A stretch of DNA of 64,000 nucleotides from Acanthosepion lycidas. Lineage: Eukaryota; Mollusca; Cephalopoda; Sepiida; Sepiidae. Location of the stretch: positions 101,553,512 to 101,617,511 of the forward strand of contig OZ010588.1 in assembly GCA_963932145.1 (NCBI GenBank), given 5' to 3'. Positions 1 to 11,099 of this stretch are shown piece after piece. The notes beneath the pieces are model-generated. The model saw only the letters and a program-made list of their open reading frames with translations, had not been told where the DNA came from and did no database searches. The first letter of the stretch is position 1. Every line of letters starts with the position of its first letter. Position numbers and translations under genes: made by a program.

Positions 1-29
<29 letters not shown>
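1..29. repeat. (AT)n microsatellite at window edge
   Basis: Pure AT dinucleotide run at the left edge; it probably continues outside the window. Confidence 0.95.
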
Positions 30-32
<3 letters not shown>

Positions 33-278
33 TTCGCTTGAAGGTGAAACAGGGCTTGATACTTTAATTCAATTTTATTTTTATAATTAAATTCAAGTTT
101 TTGGCTCCTGTTGTTGAAACATGAAAACTCTTATGTAGCGCTGTAATTATATTTTTAAAAAATAATTATAATTTAGGCTCTACTTATGTATTGATCACTG
201 TTTTTTTAAAAAAAAAAAAATTACTAAAGAACTTCGGATTATTAACCTAACGTGTTCTTTCCTATTTTTCTATATATT

Positions 279-312
<34 letters not shown>

Positions 313-317
<5 letters not shown>

Positions 318-781
318 GGAGGAAAGATGTTTGACAAAGTGGAGAAAAAGTTAATCACTTATGATGCAACTACACATGGACCCGAACGAATGACGCTGAG
401 AATTAAGAGTTGAAGTCTAACGAGACGAAACACGCCATACGAAAACTTTTTTTTTCTATTTTGTCATACATCTTTCTTCCAAAACTGTTCTTGATATATA
501 AAAAATTATATATCTTTATCCCATATATATATATAGGTACCTCCGAAAAACGCTGTTAGTACCACTTGTTTGTAAAATTTTATTTGCCAGTCATAATTTA
601 GCGTCAATCTAGTACCAGAAAGATATTTAATAGCTTCCCACTCACCAGGTACTAATAAAAGGATTAGTGTACCTATTGATACACTAACACTGAATAAACG
701 GGAATTAAAAACAAGCTACACCGGTGCATTTAATAAATACAAAAAAAATGTTGCAACAAATCGCATATGTCCCCAGAAAGA

Positions 782-846
<65 letters not shown>

Positions 847-2206
847 ATCCAAGAACGAGCATGTATGACAGAGGCACATAAAAGATAAACAAAGAATGTC
901 ATTATTTTTTCTGGTTCTCTTGACGAGGGGAAATAAAGTGCTTCATCGAAGTTGGAGACAAAAGCCTCGTTTCCACTCAAGAAAAAGTATTGAACAAAAT
1001 GCGCGTTTTCCACATATGTGGACTTCAGGAAAATGAGATGTTAACTGTTCAACCAACAAAAGGAAAACAAAAAAAAACGCCACTGAAAGCAAGTTTGGTA
1101 AGGGGCTGAATTCCCACGTGACCAACGCAATGTCCTATGCTACGCCGCCAATTCAAAAGAAGACAATTATTGTCTATGTAAAACGCGATATCTAACGACA
1201 AAAAGGAATTGTTAATAATGAAAAATCATTCTTGAAGCTTTTATTTTAGTTTTAATTTCAAGCTAATAAATTAAATTTAATATTTTCAATAAGCAACACT
1301 ATGCTGCATTTCAAAACTAATTTAAATTTTGTTTTTATTTCTATTTTTTTTTTTATTTACCACCATATTGAGCAATGTGTTATAAAATGTAAATCTCTTT
1401 ATTAAAAAATCTTCCAAAAATAAAATATACTTTTCTGAAACTTTATTTGAGAAATATTAGCTGATTTAAACTATAATTAATTTGATTTGAATCAATTATT
1501 ATTTACTTTAAACTTAAAATATCACAGACATTCATTTCTCAACACGACGGTAGATTTAACATCTCCGTGACAGTTCGATGACATATTTTATCTAATATTA
1601 TTTTACGAGGGCTTAACCTTAAAAAATAATTGAGAAATTTAACGCGATCTCTTTTTACTTACACGGTAATCTTAAAAATTTAAGAAAATATTCTCCTTGA
1701 TCTAACGCTTTATTGAATTTTAGAGAATTTCGGCTCTAAATTTACTATGTTTATCGCTCTTATTTTCTGATAGGGTCATATATGGGCGAACGTATCTATG
1801 AAATGCGGCACGTTTTGCTATATACGAAAACAATTCAAAATTCTTCCAAAAATATTCAGGAGTGTCAGATTGTAATAAGCTTCAGGATATATGATTAATC
1901 GATATATTTTTACTTAATAACAAGCTTTCCTAAGATTTACACTATTAAAACTGATTTTAAAAGATTTTAAAATATTACAAATTATTATAATTAACATTTT
2001 AAAAATTGAAAATAAATCTTGTGAAAAATTCATTTTTCATCGAATTTTTTAATCAATATTGACCTTAATATACATTATTCATAAAAGCAATCATATCTTC
2101 TATAATTAAATTAGTTTTATTGCTTTTTCTTTACGATTTAGTGCAAATTTTTGTTAAGACGGGGTCTGATTTTGCAAAATAAAATCGGTGATTTAAACTC
2201 TCCAAA
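313..2206. other. AT-rich stretch without recognised genes
   Basis: Strongly AT-rich DNA with a short (AT)n at 282-312 and a longer one at 785-844. I see no coding motif, RNA gene or clear transposon end. Open frames here are short and run through the (AT)n array. Confidence 0.6.
785..844. repeat. (AT)n microsatellite
   Basis: About 60 bp of pure AT dinucleotide. Confidence 0.95.
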
Positions 2207-2208
2207 TA

Positions 2209-3485
2209 TCAGGTCATCTCATAAGTTCTGTCCGAATTTTACCTTTTTTTAAAATGAACGAAATTTAAAGAGTATTTTATAATGTCTAATGGAACTGAAC
2301 ATTATTTTTTATGTTTAGATCCATTTAAACTGACCAAATTTTATTTCAGAGAGCAATAAAATTAAACTTTCTTTGATTAAAACCCTGCTAAGATGGAAGT
2401 ACCCAAGAATCATTTGAGGCACATAATGCTTTATGAGTTCAAGAAAGGAAACTCAGCAGCCGAAGCGGCTAGAAACATTCACTCAGTTTATGGAGAGGAA
2501 TGTGTGAATGAAAGAACTTGCAGAAGATGGTTTGCAAAATTCAGAGGTGGAGATTTCACCCTTGAAGATGAAGATCGAACCGGACGTCCAGTTGAGTTTG
2601 ATGAAAAGCTTCTTGATGCAGCCTTTGAAGAAAATCCTGCTTTGGCATTTGAGAGATTGGCAGTGGTTATCAGTTCAAACCATACAACTGTTCATCGTCA
2701 TCTTCAACAACTTGGAAAAGTTCCTAAAATTGGAAAATTGCTACCTCATGAATTGCCTGAAAAAACCTCAAATCCCGAGCTGACATCTTCTCTCCATTCT
2801 CGCCAACTTGTTTCACCTTTTTTCGATAGACTTGTGACTGGCGACGAAAAATGGATCTTTTATCGAAATGTTAAGCGTCGTAGACAGTGGCTTGGTAAAG
2901 GGGAAGGACCCCAGCCACAACCGAGAAGGGAACTTCATGGGCAAAAGGTTCTTCTTTCAATCTGGTGGGATCGCAAAAGGAATAATGCACTTTGAATTTT
3001 TACCACCTAATACAACAATTAATGCTCAAATATACTGTCAGTAATTAGAGCGTTTGAACCAAGCTTTGAGGAAAAAAAGACATGCTCTAGTGAATCGAAA
3101 AGAGGTGATGTTTCATCAGGACAATGCACGACCCCACACAGCAAGAATCACGTCACAAAAGATCGAAGAACTTCGTTGGAAGAAAATTCCTCATCCACCT
3201 TATTCTCCCGATCTTGCTCCTTCAGACTACCATTTGTTTCGTAGCTAACAGAATCATTTGGAAGAAACAGCTTTTGTAAGACAGGAAGAGGTTAAAACTG
3301 ACATTTGTGAGTTCTTCGAATCAAAGCCAAAAGAATTTTACAGTAATGGAATTAGTAAGCTAGATGGAAGGAAGCCATAGATAATCAGGGAAAATACATT
3401 CTTGATTGAATCTATAATTAAATGTAACATTTGGTCACTTGGTTTCTTTATTAAAAATTCGGACAGAACTTATGGGATGACCTGA
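2209..3485 (+). mobile_element. mariner transposon, full length but inactivated
   Basis: A 1,277-bp element bounded by 32-bp terminal inverted repeats that begin TCAGGTCATC and differ at a single position (2209-2240 and 3454-3485). A TA dinucleotide flanks both sides (2207-2208 and 3486-3487), the standard Tc1/mariner target duplication. Length and organisation match canonical mariners of about 1.3 kb. The internal transposase is broken. The nearly identical TIRs suggest the copy is not very old. Confidence 0.9.
2393..3381 (+). pseudogene. mariner transposase pseudogene (DD34D type)
   Basis: The first 200 codons are open and show the mariner layout: an N-terminal helix-turn-helix DNA-binding region with NERTCRRWFAKF and the linker DRTGRPVEFD, then the first catalytic Asp in VTGDEKWIFY. 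The frame shifts near 2960-2990 inside the WWDRK segment, and a stop follows near 3043. The second Asp (HQDNARPH, near 3117-3140) and the third (YSPDLAPSDYHLF, near 3202-3240) lie in the next frame, with another stop at about 3246. The protein would cut and paste its own element at TA sites in the nucleus; this copy cannot encode it intact. Start chosen at the ATG that precedes the conserved N-terminal motif. Confidence 0.9.
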
Positions 3486-3837
3486 TAATTCTGCTTTTAA
3501 CTAATATAGTCCTTAAAAATTATCCCGTTAAATTTCTCATTTTTATGAAATTAAGTAAAACACATGTAAAAAAATATTTTTAGTAAGATTTTTTAATAAA
3601 AATGATTCTAAAATACTTTCTTTCATTAGTGAATAATTCTGGAAAATTTCATTAAAATCCGACAATTATTCGATTTTTTTAAGAATTTCCAAATTATTGA
3701 GTCTTACCGCAAAAGAGAAAAAAATTTGCTGTTCTAAAATAAAGTACATCTGTCGACGCAAGAAAAAGAAGACTTTCAATCAAAATTTTGAAAGTTCTGA
3801 AAAAAAAAGTAAAAAATTTTTCATTAAATATTAAAAA

Positions 3838-4490
3838 ATACTTCGGAAACCTTCTGCATAAGGTCTACTTGTTTAATTTGGTGAATGCTGCCATAATTCT
3901 TGCCTTCAGTTCGTCTTTGGTATTACAAAGAATTTTTGTAAGTCTCTCGCTCCACTGCGCCCCACACATAATAATCAAGGGGGTGCATTCTGGGGAGTTA
4001 GGTGGCCAGATGTAAGGGGTGATGTGATCGCAAAATTTGTCTGACAGCCACGGCTAGTTATCATGCTTGGTGCAGAGTCCTGTTTCCAAACATAGGGTCT
4101 TCCAGTAGCCACCCTTTTGACCCAAGGCGACACTAACTCCTCACTTGATGTAGCACTCCGTGTTGAGTCTGTGACACTCACCCAAAAATTCAGGAGTTCT
4201 TTTCTTATCAGAAAGTACCTTTGTAATCACCATTACATTCATACAACACTTTCCTTTGCACAGTCCTCAGATTGACAATCCAAAACTCTGAAATGTATGT
4301 AATGGAGCTTCCGGTGTGAATGCCAAGCAGTAAAGTAAGCTCTTTCCTTATCTCTGGTGGAGTGAATTGCATCATGGTGCTCTTTTCCTCACGAACGAAA
4401 CTTATTATACTGTGCAGTCGACAAAATGAAAAACAAAGCACATGCCCGAAATTAAAATATAAAATGGCGACAATTTACCCATCGTAAACT
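3838..4490 (-). mobile_element. Tc1/mariner relic (family with TGCGATGGGTAAATTG ends)
   Basis: The right end carries the inverted motif TTTACCCATCGTA (4475-4487), matching the left end of the copies at 33.8 and 44.3 kb. Reading leftwards on the minus strand, pieces of a DDE transposase appear: an N-terminal HTH-like part (QFTPPEIRKELTLLLG) and the second catalytic Asp context VATGRPYVWKQDSAPS near 4060-4110. The left end is truncated in the segment equivalent to the transposase C-terminus. Many frame breaks make this an old, dead copy. Confidence 0.75.
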
Positions 4491-4782
4491 ATATATATAT
4501 ACAGTAGCGGCCATAATATAAGGAACGGAAACAACAAAGACATAAATGTGTGTATTACTTAAAATGTAATGCATGATTAGAAATGAATTTTTCCCGAATA
4601 AAGATTAGGGTGTAATGCATAAATATTATACAAAGTTACAAAAAGTTACATAATATGAATATTTTAATGAGATCTAATTGAGCTATGATCAGAAAGGTGT
4701 AGAATGACTGTTTAAAAAATTAAAACTTATAAATACATACACGCAAAAACTATTTCTTATTTAACAGTTAAAATGTTTCATC

Positions 4783-4830
4783 CTTGAAAATGGCTAAATG
4801 TATAGCCGAAAGCGCTCGGATAAAAAGAAC
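4783..4830 (+). repeat. dispersed repeat with stem-loop followed by GAAAGCGCTC
   Basis: A stem GGCTA/TAGCC is followed by GAAAGCGCTC; a related copy with the same GAAAGCGCTC occurs at about 9500-9530. It resembles a degenerate hammerhead-type core, but the CTGANGA part is not conserved (CTTGAAA). Confidence 0.35.
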
Positions 4831-4984
4831 ATTCGTATAGTTTTTATATAATTTATCATCTGAAAAGAAAAAAAATATTAGATCGCATGAGAAATTGTAT
4901 AAAAAATTTAAACAAAGTATCTGTCTGTTGTATTCAATGAATCTGCATGAAAGAAGGATTGCTGCCTAAATGCATATATATATA

Positions 4985-5226
4985 TAAACCCTCGAATTTT
5001 TGATTTGCCAATAATCAAATCAATCTCGAGGGAAAAAAAGGTTTTAAAAAAAGAAAGAGCTACAAACATGAACTACTGCCGAAAAAATGACACAGATGCA
5101 GGTCTGAAGCCCAAAGAAAAAACCCCGATACGAATAAAAATCTAACTAACAAAAGAGCTCAAAAGAGCCGAACTTTCCCTGACGATCCATTTAGGTGAAA
5201 CGTAGGTAGGTTTGTCTGACTCACTA
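4985..5226 (+). repeat. dispersed repeat, hammerhead-like core, copy 1
   Basis: Homologous to 42795-43075 in its whole length and to 35460-35520 in its end. It contains the short palindrome GATTTGCCAATAATCAAATC and, at 5179-5201, CTGACGA and GAAAC separated by 11 nt. An (AT)n array begins directly after it. Confidence 0.7.
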
Positions 5227-5229
5227 GGT

Positions 5230-5231
<2 letters not shown>

Positions 5232-5291
<60 letters not shown>
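5232..5291. repeat. (AT)n microsatellite
   Basis: 60 bp of pure AT dinucleotide between a hammerhead-like repeat and a LINE fragment. Confidence 0.95.
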
Positions 5292-5297
<6 letters not shown>

Positions 5298-5311
5298 TTT
5301 TTTCTTGCCAG

Positions 5312-5725
5312 GGTTGATCGTACACATTTACAAATCTACCATTCGTCCATGCATTGAACCCTGTTGGCATATCTGGTCGGCTGCTCCTGCTACTTATCTC
5401 GAGGTTCTTGACAAAATCCAAAGAAGGATCTGCAATATAATAGATCCTGACTTGGCATCTCGTCTTCAGTCACTTTGTCACGAATGTCATGTGGTTTCGC
5501 TCTGTCTTTTCTATAAATATTTTCATGGCTATTTCTCTCCTCGGACTACGTATGTTTAAGCGTGTTATTAGTTTGGCATCTAGGTCCCACACTTTTACTG
5601 TTGAATTAAGTAAATATAACTTTCACTTCTACTCCAACAGTTTATTTTCTCGCACTTTCTGCCTGTGGAACTCCATTCCGTTTCCTTTCTCCCTGTTAAT
5701 TCTTTCATTCTTTTTAACTTTCATG
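5312..5725 (+). pseudogene. CR1/Jockey-like LINE reverse transcriptase, C-terminal remnant
   Basis: Translation gives the thumb/C-terminal segment typical of CR1/Jockey-type LINE reverse transcriptases: YKSTIRPCIEPCWHIWSAAP, then LDKIQRRICN and SLCHECHVVSLCLFYKYFHG. After a frameshift near 5545 it continues as RTTYVFKRVISLASRSHTF-like and LWNSIPF sequence. Only the last 130 or so codons are present, as expected for a 5'-truncated insertion. Stops and the frameshift show it is inactive. Other 3' ends that look alike lie at 11.75, 30.0, 46.5, 47.5 and 56.8 kb. Confidence 0.75.
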
Positions 5726-5781
5726 ACATAGACGATCGTGGCCCTCCACTTCGCCCTTTCTCTTGTAGTTCTCAATAAGTT

Positions 5782-6720
5782 TCACCCCTCTGCCACCACA
5801 CCCAGACCACATTCTGTTATCCACTTCCTTAAGCCCGCCAGGTATGTCATGAGTTGCTTTCCCTTGTCTCTATTTCCCTCTATTTGACCTGTGAGTATCA
5901 GATTCTCCAAGACCTCCTTTCTCATTACGTGTCCCGGAATTTTCAGCTGCCGCTTCCTGATGTTTATAAGTATAGGCCCCCTCCTTGTTTGCATCCTCTC
6001 CAAAACCTCATCGTTGCTCACACGCTCGGTCTATGATATCTTCAGCATCTTTCTGTTGGATCACATCTCCGTCGCCTCGAGTCTCTTCTTCATCTTTGAG
6101 GATGTCGTCCAATAGTTGCATACGTAAAAAGGGACAAATGTCTTGTATCAGCCCAGTACCCGTTTCCTTGTTACCAAAGAAATCCTCCTGTTCTGAAATC
6201 CTCTGCTTAGCGTTCGGAATGGTCTCCTTGGCCATCCCAATACGATCTCAGCGTCCCATTTATCGTCCTCTGTTAAAACACTTCCCAGATATTCAGCCTT
6301 CCGCAGATGCTTGATTTTAATGTCCCCAAAATTTAAATCGTATTTCGCACTCATCCTTTTACTGATGACCATGCATTCTGTCTTCTTGTAGTTTATGCTT
6401 CGTCCCTTCTTCTTGCCCTCCTTCGCTACCTTCTGTAGGAGGAATGGCAATTCTTTTCCATGTCTGCTTTCAGCACCATGTCATCTGCCTATCTTATGTT
6501 GTTAAGATATGTCCACCGATACTGAATTCCCTGTAGGATTTCTAATTCTCTCAGAAATGCCACGCTGTATAGATTGAATAAGTCCGGTGAGAAGACACAC
6601 CCTTACATTACGCCCCTTTCTATTTTTGTATATCCGCTAAACACATTCTCTGTGCGCATGCAGGCCTTTTGCTGCCAGTATAGGTTCTTGATTATTCTTT
6701 AGAAATTTAAATGCATACAA
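5782..6720 (-). pseudogene. RTE-like LINE reverse transcriptase remnant
   Basis: On the minus strand from about 6720 downwards: a QxxCxFSPDLFNLY-like palm segment, an ADDMVL motif equivalent to the catalytic YADD box but preceded by a stop, then KKGRSINYKKTECMVISKRM and IKHLRKAEYLGSVLTEDD (6450-6290), and the C-terminal SNDEVLERMQTRRGPILINI to 5790. This order is that of RTE-type endonuclease-reverse transcriptases. The YADD Tyr is lost and several frames are needed, so it is dead. Relatives lie at 18.7, 36.7 and 59.9 kb. Confidence 0.8.
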
Positions 6721-6858
6721 CGTCAATCACCATCTTCTATCTTCTTTTAACCCGTTCAGCTTTTATCCTTTCCTCGGTCCCCATATACCCGGACTTTTCT
6801 CTCACTTTCACTCTCTGTAACCCTCTGCGTACTAGTGGCATTCCCGCCTTGCTTAGCG

Positions 6859-6865
<7 letters not shown>

Positions 6866-6926
<61 letters not shown>
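6866..6926. repeat. (AT)n microsatellite
   Basis: About 60 bp of pure AT dinucleotide. Confidence 0.95.
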
Positions 6927-6928
<2 letters not shown>

Positions 6929-7036
6929 ATTAATACGGCCGAAAAGAAAAATTGAATTAATTTTTTTATTAAATTTTTTCCAGCATACTAATATTTTCAC
7001 GCTTTTTCGGACACTTCTTTAGCCATTTTTAAGTCT

Positions 7037-7039
<3 letters not shown>

Positions 7040-7080
<41 letters not shown>

Positions 7081-7191
7081 TCTCTCTCTCCCCTCTCTCA
7101 TTCTCTCTCTCATTCTCTCTCTCTCCTCTCTCATTCTCTCTAAATCTCATTCTCTCTCTCTAATTCTCTCATTCTCTCTCTCTTATTCTCC

Positions 7192-7233
<42 letters not shown>
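7040..7233. repeat. (CT)n microsatellite with ATT interruptions
   Basis: Polypyrimidine tract of CT repeats periodically interrupted by CATT or TAATT, suggesting a longer unit superimposed on the dinucleotide. Confidence 0.9.
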
Positions 7234-7235
<2 letters not shown>

Positions 7236-7239
7236 GTCT

Positions 7240-8230
7240 GTCTGTCGGTCTGGTGTTGTTATTTTTTCCTCCTGTTTTGACTGTTACGTTGTAAATTATG
7301 TCTATGTTGTTCTCTGAAAAAGGAGCGTTCATACCAAGCTCGCACTTGCGTAACATCTCTCTATTTTTTTTTATTTAAAAACAAATTCAGCCCTCCATTT
7401 CAACTATTAAATAATGCAAGGTTGATGGTAAGCGAGAATTGTTTGATATATAGGTCTTCTCGAATAGCGAGATGTTTCTGATAATGCTATTTATATAGAA
7501 TTCCTATGTTTTCGACTAGAATTTTCTTTATGATTTCTTGTAAATTATGGATTGATAAATGCTTATTTATGGCACTATGGTCAGATAACTGACACGTAAG
7601 TCATCTACTCAAGGAAGTGGTAGCGTTTCCGATATAGGTATCCGATTTGTGGCAAGAAACAAAATCTTGTACTGGGCATTGAAATGATACACTATATTGA
7701 TATTGTTTACATTTATTGGGGTATTTTGATTAGTGACCACAAGGTTTGCGATATTCCATTTCTTGTAATGTATTATAAATTTTATAATTTTTCGGGAATT
7801 ACAGCAGAAATATGGTGCTTTATAATTATCATGTATCTGGTGACAAAATATATTGATGTTTTGTTGCCTGGTATTTTTATTACTGGTGTAGTGCATTTCT
7901 TTTTTTTTTTTAAGAATAATTTTATTTCTTTATCAATGATGCAGCTTGTTTATTTCGCCCAAAAATATTCTTTGAGAAGAGGAATTTTGGTGTGCTCTAT
8001 TTAAGAAGTTTGTTATCGTTGCTATGTTATATCTTTCCGGGCATTCGCTATCATAGTTTAGAAGACACGTGTCTGCACTGGTAGTTTTTATTTATATAGA
8101 TAACTGGTAAAATCTTTGGATTTTACTTGTATATAAATATCAAGGAACAGGATTTTGTTATTAACCATGAGTTCATATACAAATTTTTGCGTTAAGTCTT
8201 TTCAAAAGTTGGTTTGATTTGTTTTATTTT
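7240..8230. other. Stretch without recognised genes
   Basis: AT-rich. An open frame of 106 codons at 7684-8004 (+) is hydrophobic and rich in Ile, Tyr and Phe as expected from AT-rich DNA; it has no recognisable domain and I do not call it a gene. Confidence 0.5.
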
Positions 8231-8239
8231 ACGTTATAT

Positions 8240-8516
8240 CAACCTCAATGAGTTATTTAATGGCGAGAACATTTTTATTGCTGGTAATTTTTTTTTTAAT
8301 GTAAAGCTGGTAATAATGTAATGCCGGTAATAATTTTTCTTCTAAAATCTATTGCTAGTAATAATTATTTACAATTTCTGGTGTGAAGACCTATTTATAC
8401 ACTTTCATACTGTTATGACCCCAATTTGTAGATTAACTATTTGCCCATAGCTAGGACCCTAACAGGTGCTTCACACCATTCCTCAAAACCTCATAATCAG
8501 AGGCCTTACTTTAGAT
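8240..8516 (+). repeat. Dispersed repeat with CTGGTAATAAT units
   Basis: Related to 57541-57880 (+) and, inverted, to 56430-56800. Shared landmarks are repeated GGTAATAAT motifs, the block TTTGCCCATAGCTAGGACCC, and ATCAGAGGCC. It leads directly into the 30-bp minisatellite, whose unit is the terminal sequence of this repeat. Confidence 0.65.
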
Positions 8517-8722
8517 GTAGTTTATCCTCTTACCCAGGCCGCGGATGTTTTTTGTCGTCATACCCAGGACGCGGATGTAGTTTATCTTCATACCTAGGAC
8601 GCGGATGTAGTTTATCGTCTTACCCAGGACGCGGATGTAGTTTATCGTCTTACCCAGGACGCGGATGTAGTTTGTCGTCATACCCAGGACGCGGATGTAG
8701 TTTATCGTCATACCCAGGACGG
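8517..8722 (+). repeat. 30-bp minisatellite, about 6.8 copies
   Basis: Tandem 30-bp units with the core ACCCAGGACGCGGATGTAG and a few substitutions. The unit length is a multiple of three, so both strands stay open: the plus strand reads LSSYPGRGCS repeats. The single-copy version of the unit ends the related repeats at 56.43 and 57.87 kb, so the array arose by amplification of that end. The open frame is a by-product of the period, not good evidence for a gene. Confidence 0.9.
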
Positions 8723-8739
8723 TTCAAAGTTGATTTTTG

Positions 8740-8970
8740 ACATAATTTCATCCTTATTTTTTATCAAAACAAAAATCTTTATTAAAACAAAAATTTATTT
8801 TTAATATTTTTTTTATTTTTATCAAGACAAATATTTTATCAAAACAAAAATTTATCTGTTTTATTAAAACAAAAATTTTACCAAAAATCATTCATCAAAA
8901 TAAAATTATTTTAAAAAAAAAAATTTATCAATTTTATCAAAACAATTTTTTTTTATCAAAACAAAAATCA
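8740..8970. repeat. Degenerate tandem (TTTATCAAAACAAAAA)n
   Basis: Repeated TTATCAAAACAAAAAT motifs with variable T/A runs over about 230 bp; strongly drifted tandem array. Confidence 0.7.
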
Positions 8971-9570
8971 ACGTGTGCAGATTTCTGCTTTATCAGTTGT
9001 TTTAAAAACTTCGTTTTCGATATATGACATATATAACTTAGAAAAATCAGGACCTAAAGGGTTTCTTATACTGACACTATTACTTTACGTGTATATGTTG
9101 CTATTATGATCATAAAATGGACATTTCGTAGTTCCAAGCGAGGAATAGTTTCCGAAGAATTACTGATCGAATTTTAGAAGGGATTGAAAGAATGTTTCTA
9201 GATGCATTCAATAATTGCGTTCATTGTTTCTTCATCTGGGAATTCTGGTAAAAAGATTTTCAATATCAAGCGAAGCTGGAGTATTACTGATGGGGATTTT
9301 GTTGCTTTAAGATTTGGAGAAATTCATTAGTTGATGCAATACTGTAATTATTGGGCGTTTATGGAGAAATTATGTGATTGAGTGTTTTTAATGGTTGGCA
9401 TATTTAGGATATGTTAGGACGGAGAGAAAAAACGTGTTTTATGGGTATTTATATTACCATGCATCTATTTTTATTGTCCCAAGTGCTTTTGGCTATTTAA
9501 AAATGGCTACAGAGGTGGCTGAAAGCGCTCTTTGGAAAGGTTGCTGCCAACATATATATATACATATTTA
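8971..9570. other. Stretch without recognised genes
   Basis: No coding motif or clear element, except a short repeat at 9497-9530 resembling that at 4.8 kb. Confidence 0.5.
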
Positions 9571-9574
9571 TATA

Positions 9575-9793
9575 TATGAAGAAATATAGTCTTAGGATGT
9601 GCTATATTTATAGGATAAAGTGCTCAAAATCAAAGATAGACCGTGTGTAAATATAAATGTGAACATTGAAGTCAACACTTAGAGGTGACATTCTGTTTCA
9701 TCCTTGTCAGGCTACGGGTGGCCTGATGATTGCGTCTAGCATGAAACAGACAGTCGCCTCTAAGTGTTGACTTCAATGTTCACTTTTATATTT

Positions 9794-9800
<7 letters not shown>
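9575..9800 (+). repeat. Fold-back repeat with 58-bp arms and hammerhead-like core
   Basis: Arms 9644-9701 and 9741-9798 are near-perfect inverted copies, and the 39-bp centre folds further through TCAGGC and GCCTGA. The right half holds CTGATGA (9723-9729) and GAAAC (9743-9747) separated by a TGC/GCA mini-stem. The sequence from 9575 to 9747 recurs inverted at 14500-14660, so this is a dispersed family, probably ends of a Penelope-like or related element. An (AT)n array starts exactly at the right arm end. Confidence 0.75.

Positions 9801-9841
<41 letters not shown>
9797..9841. repeat. (AT)n microsatellite
   Basis: Pure AT run following the right arm of the fold-back repeat. Confidence 0.9.
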
Positions 9842-9845
<4 letters not shown>

Positions 9846-10357
9846 CGACAATACAACTATACTCCAGAGCGAACATAATTTTTAAAAAAATTAAAATTTT
9901 GGAAGCCCTTTATATAAAAAATTGCGGCCCAAAATGAATAGAATCAATTTTGAGTAAAAATAACAAAGTTCTAAAATGTTTATAACTGCAAGGTTTGAAA
10001 AATTTTAATTGTTAAAAACTACAATTAAAACAATATTTTTTAAATTTTTAAACACGTAATTACAATTTTTTAATATGAATTTACATAAATTAAGTTACCT
10101 CCCTTACATAGCGGTAAAATTTTTCGAATTCTTCAGCGTTCATGCTCGCACATATTCAAATCTTACATTAATTCTTTGACTTAGAAATTCTCCCCGAAGA
10201 TGATCTTGGTTGAGATTGAACGTACTTGGGAAAATGAAAGGAACGAGAAAAACTACGTCACCTTCCTTAATGGATGCGAGGATTTGAGATGATTAAAATA
10301 GATAGACTTAATGTATCTAGATTTTTCAAACGAACATGCTGGAATGAAGGCAGCTAT

Positions 10358-10365
<8 letters not shown>
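9842..10365. other. Stretch without recognised genes
   Basis: AT-rich, no motif recognised. Confidence 0.5.
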
Positions 10366-10399
<34 letters not shown>

Positions 10400-10439
10400 T
10401 TAAACGTTATTTTTAGTGAATACCTGTATTATCCCGTAC

Positions 10440-10565
10440 GAGATGTGGATTAAGGCAAATAAAAACTTGCTTGTCTATAAAGCATGCCGGATCAGACAGC
10501 GGTTTAGCCTACAAAGGTGGACGCAGGTTCGAATGTTACTGGAGGCCACCTTTTCTTTATTAAGT
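10440..10565 (+). repeat. Possible tRNA-derived SINE fragment
   Basis: Contains GGTTCGAATGTTAC, close to a pol III B box (GGTTCGANTCC), about 20 nt after TTAGCCTACAAAGG, a weak A-box candidate. No tRNA cloverleaf could be drawn and no second copy is seen in the window. Confidence 0.35.
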
Positions 10566-10786
10566 TTTCTCGCAGGTAGGTAAATATATCATATATCCGT
10601 GGGTAAGTAATACAAATAGATCCTAATAATATAAAATATTAAAACTGATCGACAAAAGGGAGCTCAATATATTTATTATAGAGCATATAAACGAATTACA
10701 TAAAAATGAAACTCAGTGGTACCCCATTGTGATAGCCATTTCGCCCAACTTGGATAATCTCCTTGAGGCTTGTTAATGCTAAAACG

Positions 10787-10789
<3 letters not shown>

Positions 10790-10826
<37 letters not shown>
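10790..10826. repeat. (AT)n microsatellite
   Basis: Pure AT run. Confidence 0.9.
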
Positions 10827-10827
<1 letters not shown>

Positions 10828-10849
10828 AACTGATTGTGTGACCAAAAAC

Positions 10850-11025
10850 TAGAAAAGAGCAAATGGCAAACACCAAGCTAAGCAGTAAATTACAGTGCTC
10901 GAGCAACACCTAGGCAACTCAGACAGATCAAAAAAGCGCTTAACAGTGTCAACCCTCAATGCGTCAAAGCTCGAGTGCCCACATAAGTTTCACGCACTCG
11001 CGATCTTCAGGTGACTAAATATATA
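10850..11025 (-). repeat. Repeat end with hammerhead-like core
   Basis: On the minus strand CTGAAGA and GAAAC (10987-11010) flank a CGC/GCG mini-stem with GAGT loop, the same architecture as in the repeats at 9.7 and 14.5 kb. The remainder is not recognised. Confidence 0.45.
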
Positions 11026-11099
11026 TGATTACATGTGAATAAAATTGGGTAAGAATATGTAATAAACAATATTTATATAAGGCAATCTAAAATCTTACG

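Noticed and set aside
7684..8004. 106-codon hydrophobic frame, possible membrane protein
   Set aside because: Composition is what AT-rich DNA gives by chance; no homology, no start context, an equal-length frame on the other strand.
8441..8740. Secreted repeat protein (LSSYPGRGCS repeats)
   Set aside because: Frame is open only because the minisatellite period is a multiple of three, the opposite strand is open too, and the unit derives from a non-coding repeat end.
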